Positions 9,981 through 20,801 of a stretch of DNA of 64,000 bases are shown piece after piece. How positions within the stretch are numbered: position 1 is the first letter of the stretch; every line of letters starts with the position of its first letter. A program made the translations under genes and the position numbers. The notes under the pieces are model-generated. The model did no database searches and was not told where the DNA came from. It saw nothing but the letters and a program-made list of their open reading frames with translations. The DNA is from Gammaproteobacteria bacterium (GTDB lineage Bacteria > Pseudomonadota > Gammaproteobacteria > HTCC5015), in NCBI GenBank assembly GCA_026004975.1, contig BPKE01000001.1, positions 809,788-873,787 of the forward strand, in the 5' to 3' direction.

Positions 9981-12900
9981 GCCCGCTTACGCTCCCCGAG
10001 CAGGGCGTTGATCTCGCGCATCAATTCCGCCTCCTGGAACGGCTTGCCGAGGTAGCGGTCGACGCCGATGCGCATCGCCCGCTCGCGGTGTTTTTCGCCG
10101 GTGCGCGAGGTGATCATGATGATCGGCACGTCGCGCAGCCGCGCGTCGGCGCGCACGTGGCTGGCGAGCTCGAAACCGTCCATCTGCGGCATCTCGATGT
10201 CCATCAGGAACAAGTCGGGCTTGACGTCCTGGAGCTGGCGCACGGCGTCCAGGCCGTTCTTGGCCGTGATGACGCGCAGGTTGTGCCGCTCCAGGATGCG
10301 GGCGGTGACCTTGCGGATGGTGATCGAGTCGTCCACGACCATGACGGTGACCGGCTGCTCGGTCTTCTCGAACGGCAGCGTGGTGCGCTCGGGTTGCAGG
10401 GTGGATCTCGGCGCCGGTCCTCGCCGATCAGGCCGGCGATGTCGAGAATCAGCGCGACGCGCCCGTCGGCGAGGATGGTCGCCCCGGAAATGCCCGGCAC
10501 GGCGGTGATCTGCGGCCCGACCGGTTTTGACGACGATCTCCCGGCGGCCGAGCATGGCGTCCACGTGCACGCCGACCCGCCGTCCCGCGGCGCGGATCAG
10601 CAGCAGCGGGAAACGCGCCTCGGCCGGCAGGCTCTCGGGTATGCCCAGGCCGAGCAGGGCGCCCAGGTAGGCGACCTCGTAGACCTGGCCGGCGTATTCG
10701 TAGCTCTTCAGGCGGCCGGTCAGGCTCTGCTCGACTTCCTCGCGGCTGAGCAGGGCGACGCCCTCGATCGAGGCCAGCGGCACGGCGAAACACGTCCTCG
10801 CCCAGGCGCACCAGCAGGGCCTGGTTGATGGCGAGGGTCAGGGGCAGGCGGACGTTGAAGACGGTGCCGCGGCCGGGTTCGGAGGCGATGGTGAGACTGC
10901 CGCCCAACTGCTTGATTTCCGCGTCGACCACGTCCAGGCCGACGCCGCGGCCGGCGATCTGGGAGACCTGGTCGGCGGTGCTGAAGCCTTCGCGCAGGAT
11001 GAATTGCATGACTTCATGATCGCTGCGCTGCTCGTCCGGGGCCATCAGGCCGAGCTCGATGGCCTTGCGGCGGATGCGCTGCACGTCGATGCCGCGACCG
11101 TCGTCGGCGACGCTGAGCAACACGTAGGAGCCGTCGCGGTCGATGCGCAACTGGATGGTGCCGACCTCGGGCTTGCCGGCGGCACGGCGCGTCTCGGGGT
11201 CTTCGATGCCGTGGTAGACGGCGTTGCGCAACATGGTGCTCGAGCGGCGCAAGCATGCGCTCCTGGATGGTGCGGTCGATCTCCTGGTCGGCGCCGATGA
11301 TGGCGAGTTCGACCTTCTTGTTGAGCTGCACGGCGGTCTGGCGCACGACGCGGCGCAGGCGCGGGGCCAGCCCCTGGAATTTGACCATGCGCGTCTGCAG
11401 CAGCTCTTCCTGCAGCTCGGTCCCGACACGCGCCTGCTGGGTGAGCACGAATTCGGCGTTCTGCACCAGGTCGGCCAGCGTGCCGCGCAGGTTGTCGATG
11501 TCGTTGGCGCTTTCGGCGAGCGCGCGCGACAACTGCTGCATGTGCGAATAGCGGTCCATTTCGAGCGGGTCGAACTCCTCGTAGGGGTTCTCCGCTTCGC
11601 GCTCCAGCCGCCAGGCGATCTGGGCCTCGGTCTGGATCTCCATGTCGCGCAACTGGCGCTGCAATCGGGCGACGGTCTGCTCGAGCTCATTCAGGTTGAA
11701 ATTCAGGTCGGCGATGTACTGGCCGAGCCGCGAGTGGTAGATGTTCACCTCGCCGGCGTGGTTGACCAGCGTGTCGAGCTTTTCGGCGCGCACGCGGATG
11801 AGGTCCTGCTGGGGCGCCACGCCGGTGAGCTGCTCGACGCCCTCGCGCATCTCGTCGAGGGCCGCCGCCTGCGCCTCGGCGACCGGCGCGGACTCGATGG
11901 GCGTGGGCGCGAGCGTGCCCTCGACCGACGCGGCCTCGGGCCGCTCGGCCTCCTCATCCGGTGCTTCGGGCAGCGCCGCCGGCGCACCTTCCTCGGCGGC
12001 CCGCCGGGCCTGTTCGGCCTGGTCCTCTTTCAAGCGGCGCTCGACTTCGGCGACCCGGACCGTGATCGTGTCTTCCGGCTCGATCTTCCACAGGCGCACG
12101 TCCTCGAGGCTCTGCAGGTAGGCCTTGGACACGGTCGGCACGCGGCCCTGGGCCAGCACGTCCATCATGCCGAGCAGGCGGTCCACCGCGTCGGTGAGCA
12201 TGGTGACGACCGCCTCGCTGGTCGGCAGCTTGTTGTCGGCGACGGCGATGAACAAGGATTCGAGGGTGTGGGCGAGGTCGCCGACGTCACCGAGACTCGC
12301 CATGCGCGCCGAACCCTTCAGGGTGTGCAACTGGCGCATGATCTCGGTGATGTATTCGCTCTTGAAGCCGCTCTCGCGCCACCGCTGCAGGTTCTGCTCG
12401 ATGGCGCCGATGATGTCGGGCGCCTCTTCGAGGAAGATCTCGATCAGCTCCGGATCGAGGTCTTCGATCCGCGCGCTTCCGGTCGCTTCGCGCACCGCGC
12501 CGCCGCGCGCTTCGACCTGCCGCGTGCTTTCTTCGGCCAGGGCGGTCAGGCGGTCGAACAGGTCGCCGACGTCACGCAGCTCGCTGGTGTGTTCGCGCAG
12601 GTGGGCGACGCAGGCGCGCACGTAGCCGACGGCCTCGGCGAGCAGGTCGAGCGCCGGCGCCGTCCAGGGCTCGCCGAGCTGCTGGAGGTTGTTGGCGTGG
12701 GTTTCGAGCAGGCGCGCCGCGTCGGCGATGCGGGTGTACTTGGCGGTGCGCGCGCTGCCGTGCAGCGTGTGCAGCGCGCGGATCAAGGCCTCGTTGTCCT
12801 TGCTCGCCAGGGCGCCGTCGCGGGCCTTGGCCATCAGGACCTCGATGGTGCGCAAATGCCCCTCGGCCTCTTCGGAGAAGATTTCCAGCAGGGCGAGATC

Positions 12901-15666
12901 GGCCTCGAGGTCGAAGACATCGTCGCCGGCGGCCGGCGCCGCATCGGCGCCGGTCGGCTCGGGCGAGGCTTCGGGCACCGGCCTCGTTTCGGCCGCCGGC
13001 GCCCCCTCCGGCTCGGACGCCGGCGGCCGCGCCGCGTCGGTCGCCGGCCCGGCTGCTGGCTCGACGAGCGGTTCCGGCGCGAACCCCTCGTCCCGTCCGG
13101 CGCCGCCGGCGTCGCGCTCGGGGGCGATGTCCTCGAGGACGATCTGTTCGTCGATCTCGTCCTCGTCGATCAGGTCGCCGAGCTCGAAGGTCTCGCCCTC
13201 GTCGCCCGCCGGCTCGTCCGCCGCGGCGGCCATCGGGTCCGGGGCGTCGACGAGTTCGATGACGGTTTCCTCGCCGGTTTCGCCGGCGTCGATCAGCGTG
13301 TCGTCCTCGCCCGCACCGGCGTCGGCGGTGGCGGGCTCAGAGGGCTTTGGGCGCGCCGGCTCCGCCGTTTCACCGGCCGCCAGGCGGTCGGCGGCCTCCA
13401 TCAATTCGAAGACGTTGTCCACCGGCTGGCGGTTGCCGCGGATTTGCTCGATCAACTGCGGCAGCACGGCGATGGCTTCCTCGACGGTGTCGAGGATGAC
13501 CGGCGAGACCCGCAAGGTGCCGTCGATGATGCGGTTGAGCAGGTTTTCGAACGCCCAGGCGAACTCGCCGATCAGGGTGGCGCCGATCAGGCGGCCGCTG
13601 CCCTTGAGGGTGTGGAAGGAGCGGCGGATGGTGGTCAGGGCTTCACGGTCGGCCGGGTTGTCGCGCCACTGCGGGAACAGGCCGCTGATCCGCTCGAGCT
13701 CTTCGAGCGCCTCTTCGATGAAGATGTCGATGATCTCTTCGTCGGCGTCCTCGCCGATCACCTGCAGCTGGCCGTAATCCTTGACCAGGGGCGCACGGGG
13801 CCGCGGCGGCGGGGCGGGCTCGGCTTCGGGCTCGGCCTCGGGCTCGAGGTCGACGTCCTCGATGACCAGCTCTTCGACCGGGCCCTCGGCCTCGTCGAGC
13901 AGCTCGACCTCGGCCTTGGCCGCATCGTCCAGGGTGCGCGCCGCATCCGGCTCGCCGCGCGCCCGACGACGCAGCCGCGCCAGGGCCTCCTCGGCGGCGG
14001 TGACGTAGAGCTCGGCGTCGACGCGGTTTTCCGCCACCGCCTCGAGGAAGCACTCGATGTTGGTGACGACGTCCGCGAAGGTGTCCTGCTCGGCCGCTTC
14101 GGGCAGGCGGCCGCTGGGGATCAGGTCGTCGGCGAAGTATTCGGCCAGGGCGGCGAGCACGCCCTGGGCGCTGTCCAGGGGATCGACGAACATGGCGCCG
14201 GCCAGTTCGCGCAGGGTGTCCGGCAACTTCGCCAGGTGCTTGTCGACGTCCGGCTGGGCCAGATGATCGAGATAGGCGTCCTTGACGACGGCGAGGCTCT
14301 TGAGGGCCTCGTTGACGAGGCTGGCGATGACCCGCCGGCGCTCGGCGCGGGCCCGCGCCTCGTCGGCGTCGGCTTCGCCTCCACCGGCTTCCTCGACCGC
14401 CGTGTCCTCGCCGGTGGTGCGCCGCTCGACATAGGTCGCGAGCTCGTCCTCGACGGACAGCAGGGTGGCGGCGGCGCCCATCAAGGTGTCTTCGCCGGGC
14501 GGCTCGCCGCGCTCCAGGGCCGCCTGCAACTGGCCGCGCTCGAACAGCAGGCTCTCCCGCGCCCGCCCCAACCCCAGCATGCCCAGGGTGTCGGCGATCT
14601 TGGTGTACAGCGGCGGCAGGGGTTCGAGGCCGGACAGATCGCCGCGGTCGCCCTGCAGATAGGCTTCCATGGTGTCCTTGGCCAGCGCCATGTCCTCGGC
14701 GATGGCGGCCGCGACCCGCTCGAGCAGTTCGCGGTTGGGCGCCGACAGGCGCCGCTGGGCGCTGGCCAGCTCGCGGTCCGAGGGCAGGTAGCGTTCGAGC
14801 TCGAAGGTGCGCTTGATCTCGCCGACGGCGCCTTCGTCGCTCTGGGCGCGCGCGAGGTAGTAGAGCAGGTTCTTGAAGGCGTCGTCGGCCAGCGCGGCGG
14901 CAAAGCCGGCCTCGCCCTCGTCGGCCAGTCGCTTGATCTGCCGGTCGACGCGACCGAGCAGGGACTTGACGGCCACGCCGCCTTCCACGGCGCCGTTCTG
15001 CAGGGCTTCCACCAGCCCCTGAGCGATCCACCAGTAGCGCCGCGCCCGCGTGTCACCGCTGGCCGCGCACAAGCGCTCGAGCACCTTGTGCATGCGCTTG
15101 AGGGCCTTGGGCACGTCCTGGCCGCGGAACCAGCCGAGCAGGCCGAGCTGGTAGGCGTGGCGTGCCTTGCGCGCCAGCGCCTGCGGATCCTCCCCAGACG
15201 GCTCGCGCCGGTCGATCGGGGCGGGTGCCGACAGGTCCGGGAAGAACAGGACGTTTTCGGACAACAGGCTGGCGTTGCGGGCGGCGCGCAGATCGTTGAG
15301 CAGGGGCAGGAGCACCAGCGGCACGTCGCGCTGGCCGGTGGCGAGCGCATCGAGGTAATCGGGCAGCTTGATGGCGGCGCCGAGCAGGACCTCGAAGGCG
15401 TTGTCGCGATTGGCGACCTGGCCTTCGCGCAAGGCGCGGGCGACCTGCTCCATCTCTTCGGCGAGCAACGCCGCACCGTAGACCTCGACCAGCGACAGGG
15501 TGCCGCGCACCTGGCGCAGCGCGGTGACGATCTCGTCGAGCTTGGCGGCGTCCTGCGGGTCGTTGACGTAGGCTTCCAGCCGCCGCTGCACGTCGAGCAG
15601 GAGCTGACGCAGCTCTTCCTTGACCCACTTGAAGGAATTGAAATGAACCGTGTTCCCGAGTTGCAT
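9977..15666 (-). CDS. chpA: ChpA, multi-HPt hybrid histidine kinase of the type IV pilus Chp system (3' part frameshifted)
   Basis: A very large CheA-type kinase, about 1895 residues. From the N-terminus: a ChpA-specific region without canonical phospho-histidine motifs, then three HPt domains with HTLKGS near residue 683, HTLHGS near 965 and HTLKGS near 1114. Acidic and proline-rich linkers lie between, then a dimerisation helix (EKLDTLVNHAGEVNIYHSRLG), an ATPase domain (DDGRGID, GRGVGLDVV, SEPGRGT), a CheW-like domain and a C-terminal receiver (VMVVDDS, LFLMDIEMP, GKPF). The first 4.4 kb are clean; one-base indels near 11232, 10792, 10523 and 10410 break the last part. It autophosphorylates and passes phosphate to PilG and PilH. 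It starts 31 bases after pilJ. Confidence 0.95.
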
Positions 15667-15697
15667 GCTCTACGCCTCGACGCCGGCGGCCCCCGCG

Positions 15698-17785
15698 TTA
15701 CTGGTTGACGGCGGTGCGCATGGTGCCGCCGTCCTGCTCGGGCAGCTTGAAGCCGGCCACCGAGCGGCGCAGCTCGTTGGCCAGCTCGTTGAGGGTGCCG
15801 ACCGCACGCGCCGTCTCGCGGGTGCCCTCCGAAGTCTCCATGGTGATGCGCTTGATGACGTTCATCGACTGCGAAATGTTGACGGCGGCGCTGGCCTGGG
15901 TGCGCGCTTCCTTCGAGATCGCGGTGATCAGCTCGGCGAGCTCCTTGGACACCGCCTCGATCTCGGTCAGGGCGTTGCCGGCGTCCTCGGCCAGCTTGGC
16001 GCCGGTGACCACACCGGCGGTGCTCTGTTCCATGGAGCTGACCGCCTCGTGGGTGTCGGTCTGGATGGTCTCGACCAGCGCGGCGATCTGCTTGGTGGCG
16101 GCGCCGGCACGCTCGGCCAGGCGCTGCACCTCGTCGGCGACCACCGCGAAACCGCGACCGGCCTCGCCGGCCGACGAAGCCTGGATCGCCGCGTTCAGCG
16201 CCAGGATGTTCGTCCGGTCGGCGATGTCGGTGATCAGCGAGACGATTTCGCCGATCTGCTGCGAGCTTTCACCGAGCCGCTTGATGCGCTTGGAGGTTTC
16301 CTGGATGGTCTCGCGGATGGCGTCCATCCCCTCGATGTTGCGCCGCACGGTCTCGGCGCCCTTGTGCGCGATCTCCACCGAACGCAGGGCGACTTCGGCC
16401 ACGTTTTCGGCGTTGCTCGACATGGCCTCCATGGCGCGCGCCATGCCGGCGATGGATTCGGTCACGCTGGCGATCTCGGCGGCCTGCTGGTTGGACGCCT
16501 CGGCGAGGCGGTTGGCGATGGCCTGGGTCTGGGCGGCGGCCTGGGAGACGCGCACCACCGTGCGGTTGATCGCCTCGACCAGGGAGCGCAGGGCGTCGAT
16601 CGAGAAGTTGATCGAGTCGGCGATGGCCCCGGTGATGTCTTCGGTGACCGTCGCATGGGCGGTGAGGTCGCCCTCGGCCAGGGCGGTCATTTCGTCCAGC
16701 AGCCGCAGGATGGCCTCCTGGTTGCGCTGGTTGATGGCCACCGACTCGGCGGCGCGGCGGCGCGCGGCGCGGATCTGCAGCAGGGCCATGATGACCAGCA
16801 GCACGGCGGTGAGCACGAAGGCCGCACCGCCGGCCACGGCGACCTGGATCACGCGCTGGCCGAGCACCCGGTCGATGGCGTTTTCCAGTGCGACGCCGGC
16901 ATCCAGGATTTCCGGGGCGATGACCTGCACCTGGGCGGCGGCGTCCTTGACCTCGAACAGCAGCGGCGAGGTGTCGAGAATGCCGGTCACCGCGCCCTGC
17001 AGGCCGTTGTAGATCTGCTGGGCCTCGGCGATCATCGCCTGCGCCTCGGGCGAGGTCGCCGCCTGCAATTCCAGGTCACGGCTGCCGTTGGCCAGCCCGT
17101 CGAGCACCCGGGCGAAGAAGGCGAAGTCGCGGCCGAACTGGTCGGCGGCCACCGCGGCGTCCAGGCCGCCGGTGAGGATGCGGTTCAGGTTGTTGGAGGC
17201 GCGTTCGACGAACAGCGACTGGCGGCTGGCGACGTACAGGGTCTGCGGGTCGGCGCCGGTTTCGGCCATACGCAGGGCGATTTCCTCGGAGAGCTTCTCC
17301 AGGCGCGGCAACGCCTCGGAGATGGTCTGCACGTAGCGCGCCACGTCGGCCACCGGTTGGCGCTTGTCGATGATCGAGTCGACGTTCTCTCGGTACTCTT
17401 CCCAGATCCGCGTCAGCTCGTCGAGCGGCCCGGCGAGCTCGCGCGGCAACGGCGGCAGCGGCGGCGTGACCATCGGGTTGCCGTCACGCAGCCAGTCGAG
17501 CAGTTGCTGGTAGCGGGCGCGGAACTCGGCCAGGGCGGCGAAGGCGGTGTCCAGACCGCTGGCCGCCTCCAGGGCGCTGGTCGCGATGCGCTGGGAGAGC
17601 AACTTCTGCTCGGCGACGTAAGCGAAGTACTCGGTGTTCCACTTGTTCTGCGTGTACACGTAACCGAAGGCAGCCACCATGGCCACCAGGGACAGGGTCA
17701 CCAGCACCCCCAGCACCGGCATGGTCCAGCTCTGCGGCCGGGCGACCCTCACTCGCGGCATCTTGGGACGTTTGAACAGTTTCAT
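15698..17785 (-). CDS. pilJ: PilJ, methyl-accepting chemoreceptor of the Pil-Chp system
   Basis: A 695-residue inner-membrane chemoreceptor. The first membrane helix is near residues 20-40 ([22 protein letters not shown]), followed by a helical periplasmic domain with PilJ-type features (EQKLLSQRI, then RILTGG), a second membrane helix ([20 protein letters not shown]), a HAMP region and the long coiled-coil signalling domain with the conserved tip [31 protein letters not shown]. It signals to ChpA through PilI and perhaps ChpC. I chose the ATG at 17785 (MKLFKRPKM), because the upstream in-frame extension has no membrane or family character. No WxxF tail is present. There is no pilK methyltransferase gene between it and chpA, unlike Pseudomonas. 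Confidence 0.96.
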   Translation of the reverse strand: MKLFKRPKMPRVRVARPQSWTMPVLGVLVTLSLVAMVAAFGYVYTQNKWNTEYFAYVAEQKLLSQRIATSALEAASGLDTAFAALAEFRARYQQLLDWLRDGNPMVTPPLPPLPRELAGPLDELTRIWEEYRENVDSIIDKRQPVADVARYVQTISEALPRLEKLSEEIALRMAETGADPQTLYVASRQSLFVERASNNLNRILTGGLDAAVAADQFGRDFAFFARVLDGLANGSRDLELQAATSPEAQAMIAEAQQIYNGLQGAVTGILDTSPLLFEVKDAAAQVQVIAPEILDAGVALENAIDRVLGQRVIQVAVAGGAAFVLTAVLLVIMALLQIRAARRRAAESVAINQRNQEAILRLLDEMTALAEGDLTAHATVTEDITGAIADSINFSIDALRSLVEAINRTVVRVSQAAAQTQAIANRLAEASNQQAAEIASVTESIAGMARAMEAMSSNAENVAEVALRSVEIAHKGAETVRRNIEGMDAIRETIQETSKRIKRLGESSQQIGEIVSLITDIADRTNILALNAAIQASSAGEAGRGFAVVADEVQRLAERAGAATKQIAALVETIQTDTHEAVSSMEQSTAGVVTGAKLAEDAGNALTEIEAVSKELAELITAISKEARTQASAAVNISQSMNVIKRITMETSEGTRETARAVGTLNELANELRRSVAGFKLPEQDGGTMRTAVNQ

Positions 17786-17825
17786 GGCTCTCTCCACGGC
17801 TGCTGCGGTGCGCACGGCACCGGGC

Positions 17826-18401
17826 TCATGCGGTCGCGGCGGGACCGCGCGTCCGGGTCTCGACGATCTGCATGAAGCGCTCGTTGCCGACCAGGCGGTT
17901 GAACTCGAAAATCGGATACACCTCGCCGCCGCGGCGGAAGCAACCGCCGACGAACGGCCGCAGCGCCTCGGCCACGCCGCCGTCGCCGTCCTCGCGCGCC
18001 TGGATCGGGAAACTGCGGATCCCGGTGACCGCGGTCACCAGCAGGCCGGCGACGGTGTTGGCGAGCCGGAACAACAGGATGCGGTTGCCGCGCTCGCGCG
18101 GCAGGCGCTCGCCGTACAGGAAGGCGTAGAAGTCGGACACCGGCACCAACTGGCCGCGCACGTTGGCGATGCCCTCGAACCAGGGCTTGGCCGCCGGCAC
18201 CCGGGTGCACTTGACCGGCTCGAGCGCTTCGACCACGGTGTCCATCCCCGCGACCAGCTCGACGTGACCGACACGGAACCCGACCCCCCGCCATTCCTGG
18301 GCGCGCGCCTGCCCCGCCGGCACCAGCGCCTTGCGGGCCAGCGCCTTGCTTTCCAGTTCGCGCAACTGCTCCAGGGGCGAGACGGCGGCCATGGCGGTCA
18401 A
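17826..18401 (-). CDS. pilI: PilI, CheW-like adaptor of the Pil-Chp system
   Basis: A 191-residue CheW-domain protein that links PilJ to ChpA. Typical PilI features are the N-terminal helix [21 protein letters not shown], the WRGVGFRVG strand, the [18 protein letters not shown] core and [11 protein letters not shown]. The C-terminal [19 protein letters not shown] is also family-like. The ATG at 18401 overlaps the pilH stop (ATGA), and the pilJ start follows 40 bases after its stop, so the gene is inside the pilGHIJ-chpA operon. Confidence 0.94.
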   Translation of the reverse strand: MTAMAAVSPLEQLRELESKALARKALVPAGQARAQEWRGVGFRVGHVELVAGMDTVVEALEPVKCTRVPAAKPWFEGIANVRGQLVPVSDFYAFLYGERLPRERGNRILLFRLANTVAGLLVTAVTGIRSFPIQAREDGDGGVAEALRPFVGGCFRRGGEVYPIFEFNRLVGNERFMQIVETRTRGPAATA

Positions 18402-18760
18402 CGCTTCACCAGCGCCTTGAGGCGGCCGATCAGCTCGTTTTCTTCCACCGGCTTGACCAGGTAGTCCATGGCCCCCTGGCGCATGCCCCAGACGCGGTCG
18501 GTTTCGGCGCCCTTGGTGGTGAGGATGATGATGGGAATGTGGGCGGTTTCCGGGTCGCGGGTCAACTGGCGGGTGGCCTGGAACCCGTTCATGCCGGGCA
18601 TGACGATGTCCATGAGGATGGCGTCGGGCTGCTCGGCCTTGGCCAGGCGGATGCCCTCTTCGGCGTCATGGGCGACCAACGCCTCGATGCCGTGCCGACC
18701 GAGGTACCCCTTGATCACGTGGGTCTCGGTCGGCGAATCGTCTACGATCAGCACTTTCAT
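18398..18760 (-). CDS. pilH: PilH, response regulator of the Pil-Chp system
   Basis: A 120-residue single-domain receiver with the acidic pair in IVDDSPTE (residues 7-8), phospho-acceptor Asp51 in LMDIVMPGMNG, Thr in ILTTKG and Lys in LVKPV. In Pseudomonas PilH opposes PilG, affecting pilus retraction and cAMP output. It overlaps pilI by 4 bases and follows pilG after a 51-base gap. A second very similar receiver lies at 8983-9366. Confidence 0.95.
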   Translation of the reverse strand: MKVLIVDDSPTETHVIKGYLGRHGIEALVAHDAEEGIRLAKAEQPDAILMDIVMPGMNGFQATRQLTRDPETAHIPIIILTTKGAETDRVWGMRQGAMDYLVKPVEENELIGRLKALVKR

Positions 18761-18811
18761 GGCTCGCTCAACCCTCCGGCTCCCGCCACGGGCGAACGCG
18801 GACCGTCCCGG

Positions 18812-19198
18812 TCACGCCGCCCGCCCCACGTGTTGTTTGATCGCGCCGAGCAGGTCGTCCTTGGTGAACGGCTTGGTCAGGTACTGCTCGGAGCCGACGA
18901 TGCGGCCGCGCGCGCGGTCGAAGATGCTGTCCTTGCTGGAGAGCATGATCACCGGCGTGTTCTTGAAAGCGCTGTTGTTCTTGATCAGCGCGCAGGTCTG
19001 ATAGCCGTCCAGGCGCGGCATCAGGATGTCCACGAAGATGATGTCCGGCTTGGTTTCGGTGATCTTGGCCAACGCCTCGAACCCGTCGGCGGCGGTGATC
19101 ACTTCGCAGCCGGCTTTTTTCAGCAGACTCTCCGCCGTGCGGCGGATGGTCTTGCTGTCGTCGATCACCATGACTTTGAGCCCGGTCAGATCGGTCAT
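18812..19198 (-). CDS. pilG: PilG, response regulator of the Pil-Chp system
   Basis: A 128-residue single-domain receiver and the first gene of the minus-strand twitching operon. Acidic residues are in VIDDSKT (13-14), the phospho-acceptor is Asp57 in FVDILMPRLDGYQT, and MLSSKDSIFDRARGRIVG and LTKPF complete the active site and the PilG signature. It is expected to promote pilus extension downstream of ChpA. The strongest promoter candidate lies about 110 bases upstream on the same strand. Confidence 0.96.
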   Translation of the reverse strand: MTDLTGLKVMVIDDSKTIRRTAESLLKKAGCEVITAADGFEALAKITETKPDIIFVDILMPRLDGYQTCALIKNNSAFKNTPVIMLSSKDSIFDRARGRIVGSEQYLTKPFTKDDLLGAIKQHVGRAA

Positions 19199-19310
19199 CG
19201 TCTACCCGTTCGTGTAGAATCGCCGTGACGCCCCACACCCTGTCGCTGTTCCGACACCGTCCGACCGGCTCGGCCGCCAGCGCTTCCCAGCCCACGGCCG
19301 GATGGCCCGG

Positions 19311-19339
19311 AATGTAGCGTAAATGGCAGGTATTGGCAA
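19311..19339 (-). promoter_or_regulatory. Candidate sigma-70 promoter for pilG
   Basis: Read on the minus strand: TTGCCA (19339-19334), 17-base spacer, TACATT (19316-19311). Transcription would start near 19304, leaving a leader of about 105 bases before the pilG ATG at 19198. The 295-base gap 19199-19493 contains no other gene. Confidence 0.5.
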
Positions 19340-19360
19340 CAAAATCCCCCGAACTTAAAC
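19333..19360 (+). promoter_or_regulatory. Candidate sigma-70 promoter for gshA
   Basis: Plus strand: TTGGCA (19333-19338), 16-base spacer, TTAAAC (19355-19360). Its -35 box overlaps that of the opposing pilG promoter at the near-palindrome TTGGCAA, so the two promoters could exclude each other. A further TTGACA at 19377-19382 has no good -10 partner. Confidence 0.35.
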
Positions 19361-19493
19361 CACTTAGGTGATATTCTTGACAGCGCCCATCAACTCCCTG
19401 GGCCGCACCGTGTCCCCGCCTTCCCTGGTAGCGGCGCGGCCCGCGCTGGATTGAATCCAGGACCCCGTCCACATCGAACCGGGTAGGTATGCA

Positions 19494-20801
19494 ATGAACG
19501 TGCACGCTTTGCAAGCGGTTCCGCGCCTCACCACCCTCCACCACGGCCCGCTGCAGGAACTGGAGCGCCGCCTGCTCGCGGACCTGGTGCGCATCGAGAG
19601 CTGGTTCCGCAGCCAGTGGCAGCGCACGCCACCGCCGTTCTACGCCTCCGTGGACCTGCGCAACGCCGGCTTCAAGCTGGCGCCGGTGGACACCAATCTG
19701 TTCCCCGCCGGTTTCAACAACCTCGGCCCCGAACTGCTGCCGCTGGCCGTCCAGGCGGTGCAGGCGGCCCTGGGCCCGCGCCACCCCCAGGCCTGCGAGA
19801 TCCTGCTGATCCCCGAGAACCATACCCGCAATCTACCCTATTTCGAGAACGTCGCCACCCTGGTGCAGATCTTCACCCAGGCCGGCTACCGTGTCACGGT
19901 CGGCAGCCTGCGGCCGGACCTGGCCGCCGCCGAGACGCTCGAGCTGCCGTCCGGCCGCCGCCTGGAGCTGCATCCGGTCGTGCGCGAGGGCGACCTGCTC
20001 GGCACCGCCGGCCGCCGCCCCTGCCTGATCGTCCTCAACAACGACCTGGCCGGCGGCGTGCCCCCGATCCTGGAAGGGCTCGCCCAGCCGGTGCTGCCGC
20101 CGGTGCACGCGGGCTGGGCGATGCGGCTCAAGTCCCGGCATTTCGCCGTCTACCGCGACACGGCGGCCGAACTCGCCGCCCTGGTCGGCATCGACCCCTG
20201 GCTCATCGACCCGCTCAGCCGCAACTGCGGCTGCATCGACTTCATGAAGCGCGAAGGCTACGAATGCCTGGAGCAGCACGTGGGCGAGCTGCTGGCCGAA
20301 ATCGGCGCCAAGTACGCCGAGTACGGCATCGACAAGCCGCCCTTCGTCTTCATCAAGGCCGATGCGGGCAGCTACGGCATGGGCGTCATGGCGGTGCGCT
20401 CAGTCGAAGAGGTCCGGCAACTCAACCGCCGCCAGCGCACGCGCATGGCGGCCACCAAGGACGGCCGCAAGGTCCACCGCGTGATCATCCAGGAAGGCGT
20501 TTACACCAGCGAGGCGGTGGACGGCAAGCCCGCCGAACCGGTCGTCTACCTCGTCGATCGCTACGTGGTCGGCGGTTTCTACCGCGTGCACACCGCCAAG
20601 ACCGACGCCGACAACCTCAACGCACCGGGCATGCACTTCGAGCCGCTGGCCTTCGAACGCGGCTGCAACACCCCCGACCCGAGCTGCGCGCCGGACGCCG
20701 CGCCCAACCGCTTCTACGCCTACGGCGTCGTCGCGCGGCTGGCGGTGCTGGCCGCCGCCCGCGAGCTGGCCGAGGGCGCACCGCCCGCCGAGGCGCCATG
20801 A
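19494..20801 (+). CDS. gshA: Glutamate-cysteine ligase, GshA (proteobacterial class)
   Basis: A 435-residue enzyme for the first step of glutathione synthesis, ATP-dependent joining of glutamate and cysteine. The sequence (PFYASVDLRNAGFKLAPVDTNLFPAGFNNL; ENHTRNLPYF; LNNDLAGG; RNCGCIDFMKREGYEC; VFIKADAGSYGMGVM) matches the compact class of glutamate-cysteine ligase found in Acidithiobacillus-like proteobacteria, not the E. coli type. The KADAGSYGMGVM stretch looks like an ATP-grasp loop. The stop overlaps the gshB start as ATGA, so both glutathione enzymes are coupled. In Pseudomonas this locus carries gshB without gshA beside it. Confidence 0.93.
   Translation: MNVHALQAVPRLTTLHHGPLQELERRLLADLVRIESWFRSQWQRTPPPFYASVDLRNAGFKLAPVDTNLFPAGFNNLGPELLPLAVQAVQAALGPRHPQACEILLIPENHTRNLPYFENVATLVQIFTQAGYRVTVGSLRPDLAAAETLELPSGRRLELHPVVREGDLLGTAGRRPCLIVLNNDLAGGVPPILEGLAQPVLPPVHAGWAMRLKSRHFAVYRDTAAELAALVGIDPWLIDPLSRNCGCIDFMKREGYECLEQHVGELLAEIGAKYAEYGIDKPPFVFIKADAGSYGMGVMAVRSVEEVRQLNRRQRTRMAATKDGRKVHRVIIQEGVYTSEAVDGKPAEPVVYLVDRYVVGGFYRVHTAKTDADNLNAPGMHFEPLAFERGCNTPDPSCAPDAAPNRFYAYGVVARLAVLAAARELAEGAPPAEAP

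Noticed and set aside
11224-15708. A 1494-codon open frame antisense to chpA
   Set aside because: It is His/Gln/Leu/Gly-rich nonsense with no domain, and exactly mirrors chpA codons; GC-rich DNA leaves such antisense frames open.
15650-17875. A 741-codon open frame antisense to pilJ (and similar ones at 26045-27901 and 56264-58309)
   Set aside because: Composition typical of the complement of real coding sequence; pilJ, the chemoreceptor and apbE/nqrF/nqrE are clear on the other strand.
19377-19382. TTGACA as the gshA promoter -35 box
   Set aside because: No acceptable -10 hexamer lies 16-18 bases downstream.
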